64,000 bases of DNA, taken from Rotaria macrura (lineage: Eukaryota > Rotifera > Eurotatoria > Philodinida > Philodinidae). The position numbers and the translations under genes were made by a program. The DNA lies in contig OENT01000010.1 in NCBI GenBank assembly GCA_900239685.1, positions 310,001 to 374,000 of the forward strand. The letters run 5' to 3'. This document shows, one piece after another, positions 61,721-64,000 of this stretch; the first letter of the stretch is position 1, and every line of letters starts with the position of its first letter. The notes under the pieces were generated by a model. That model worked only from the letters and a program-made list of their open reading frames with translations, did not search any database and was not told the DNA's origin.

Positions 61721-64000
61721 CTAATTAAAAGTAAGAAGAATTTTATGATTATTTGATGTTTTAAAATATTTTTTTTACAAAACTTTGTATTGTTTTTTTT
61801 AATATGGAAACTTTGATCATACATCTTTTATTTAACTATTAGACAAAAAATCATACGTATAGATTGGTAAGTGTGTATTTTCAAAATGTGAAATTAACTA
61901 ATTTTTAATCATATGAGAAAAACAACATCATTTCCTAATATTTTAGGTGTCACTCATCGAAAAGTAATTTGAGAAATGTATCGTAGTATTATAAAGATAG
62001 CATTTGAATGTGCTCAAATTTAGAATGCTTGCCACTGACCGAGTCGAATAGCAAGACTATTTGCAGTTCTCGTCACACCTTGAGAATTACTTAGTGAAAA
62101 GTAAAATACTATTGAATTAAACTAAATTTAAAGATACAATCCAATTTCCATGGATTAACTATTCACTAAATGACAACTACTTCAATTGATTTCTTAGAGG
62201 AATCATACATCTATAGGGTTTTATATTAACTTTTTCTTTTTCATATCAAAAGAGTCTCGTTTGTTTTGAACAAATAAATTAGATTTTAGTGACATTTCTA
62301 AATTGATGCATCATATTTGATAAGTTCAAAAGTTCTCTGTATTTGAATGCGAGCACGCAATTCTAAAACACAACTGTCTATTTGTATTAGAGACTACATT
62401 CAGATATTTAAATCGGATGTCTAATCTAAATATAGAACTCATGTTATTTACAAAATATAATTTTTTTCTTATAGCAAAAAGACAACAAGTCGTAAGAAAG
62501 TGTTCATTTGTCAAAAGAAATATTTATGTTGATGGCGATCTAATATTGGTGAATGCATCAAGTTATAAGTTGGTGTTGAAAATTCATAGTACTTTGAAAG
62601 TCAATCTCTTTTTAATATTATTTTTATTGATCAATACTGTTTCTTTTTATTTTGTTTATCGGCAATGCTTGCAGCTAGTCTAGAAGAATAAATGCAACTC
62701 GAACATTTTTCTATTAGTCTGCGATATTCGACAACAAGCTTCCATAGTCTAACATATAAGGCAAAGATGGAATTTTACAATTATAATTATTTTTCAACTT
62801 GCTCTTTTTCCGTTCATCTCTATTTCTATCAATATTTTCGGTTTGCTTTCAGTTTAGGCGGGTCTTTCAAAATGTAGTTTTTTCGAGAATATTTAAAAAA
62901 AAACGTTTATTTAGCGAAGATAAAATTTTCCATTAAGAAAAACCTAACTGAAACGATTTTTTACAATTTTTATGTATGAAACATTTCTTCAATACATCAC
63001 AATCGATAGAACTATTGACATCATTCATGTCTAGCCTCGAGAAAGTAGCTAACATGTTCCGTCATCAAGGTATATATCTCGATAGATAAGTGTTCTATAA
63101 TAAATACATCTTGAAATAAAACTGAATCTTTGGAGGAAATACTCTTAACATTGAAATCGATGTATGTTTGTCTACGGGTGACTATTTGTGACTAATTGGT
63201 GTGTTTTAAAAGAAATTTTCAAATAATGATAAGGAAATGAATGGCTTTGAGATAAAACGAACGGAACTAGTAGAAAATTATTCTCTATTTATAGATTGAT
63301 GCCAGGTTTCAAAAACTTCAGAATAATCTTTGACCCGAATAAGTATTTGTAATACTCAGCACTGAACAAAAAACAACATGTCACTTATTATGAAATATTA
63401 AAGATTAATTTCACGAATGCTTTCAATGCATAAAAGTCATACTAATAATCTTATGTGAATCTATTAAAACAATTGTGATCTGACAGATCACCATCAGTCA
63501 CCCATGTAAACACAGTATTTTCCAATGAAAAATTGTCTCACATGAATAATTCAATAAGTAATCATTTTAAATTTACATAGAAAAACTATACTGATAAATG
63601 TGTCGACTGTTATTTTTTACTCATTAAACTTATCGTCATGATGTCAGTGTAAATTAAAAACAAAAGCCAATTTATAATATAGTGGAAATGATTGCTTAGT
63701 AAGAGCGCACGTTGTTCTACGCTATTCAAGAAAAAATGCTGTTGTTTTCTGTACATTTTATGTAAATGAAGAAAAGAAATTTCGATAATATGCAGAAAAA
63801 AATTCTACTCAATGATAGACTTGTATTACTAAGTATAATGGCTTGTATTAATAAAATTATATTCTGTCAAGTACAACGGATGATGCACAATTGAAGACTG
63901 CAAAAAGAAAATAGCATCCTTGGAGATTATGATTCGTATTCGGAATAATAATAAAACACATATGCGATCATTGTGCATAGTAGTATGATGAAACACATGA
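61721..64000. other. Region upstream of the partial GPCR
   Basis: Expected to be a long intron of the GPCR on the minus strand. I searched it for TM1-TM3-like minus-strand exons and saw none. The plus-strand frames at 62417-62683 and 62692-62877 are hydrophobic by T richness and unsupported. Confidence 0.4.

Noticed and set aside
1..64000. tRNA genes, rRNA, CRISPR arrays, telomeric repeats and viral insertions
   Set aside because: I looked for T-arm/B-box-like words, direct spaced repeats, TGTGGG-type telomere arrays and polymerase motifs by eye and found nothing convincing; a tRNA or profile scan would be more sensitive.

Overview
The window reads as nuclear DNA of a small invertebrate animal. 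Genes are split by GT..AG introns, mostly about 50-75 nt, in strongly AT-rich DNA. All conserved genes are metazoan: TCTP, La, taspase, DLK/LZK kinase, muscle LIM protein, RPAP1, TXNDC17, ZNF706 and rhodopsin-like receptors. Short introns, AT richness and intronless or compact receptors with divergent DR[YW] motifs fit a bdelloid rotifer (Rotaria/Adineta-like). That assignment is inference. There is no operon, CRISPR array or phage.

Layout. 1-975: last exons of an unrecognised + gene. 2009-6384: Ser/Gln-rich CEP170-like protein (+). 6841-12371: ACP6-like histidine acid phosphatase (+) with a complete 1,003-bp non-autonomous hAT transposon in intron 3. 12594-15682: taspase 1 (+), convergent with TCTP (-, 15954-16623). 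TCTP shares a 584-bp divergent promoter region with a DLK/LZK MAP3K (+, 17208-21971). 22710-24687: La protein (+). 28348-28826: single-LIM muscle protein (-). 35392-36348: intronless GPCR (-). 41578-42127: TXNDC17-like thioredoxin (-). 43859-53813: RPAP1 in 21 exons (+), with a terminal-inverted-repeat/minisatellite element in its largest intron. 54945-55310: small unknown ORF (+). 55412-55744: ZNF706-like zinc finger (+). 56515-56989: near-perfect palindrome centred on a 13-N gap. 58508-60221: unknown basic protein (+). 60429-61720: 3' exon of a second GPCR (-) whose 5' exons were not found. Long gene-free stretches lie at 24.7-28.3, 28.8-35.4, 36.3-41.6 and 61.7-64 kb.

I rebuilt exon structures by hand from GT..AG junctions, reading frame and remembered family alignments. 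Where a full CDS is claimed, exon lengths sum to a multiple of three. The genes are ordinary housekeeping, signalling and muscle genes and do not form one pathway. The unusual material is in introns and intergenic DNA: the hAT element, the RPAP1-intron repeat element, the palindrome, and a few structured or GC-rich islets. I did not find a convincing new multi-gene system.
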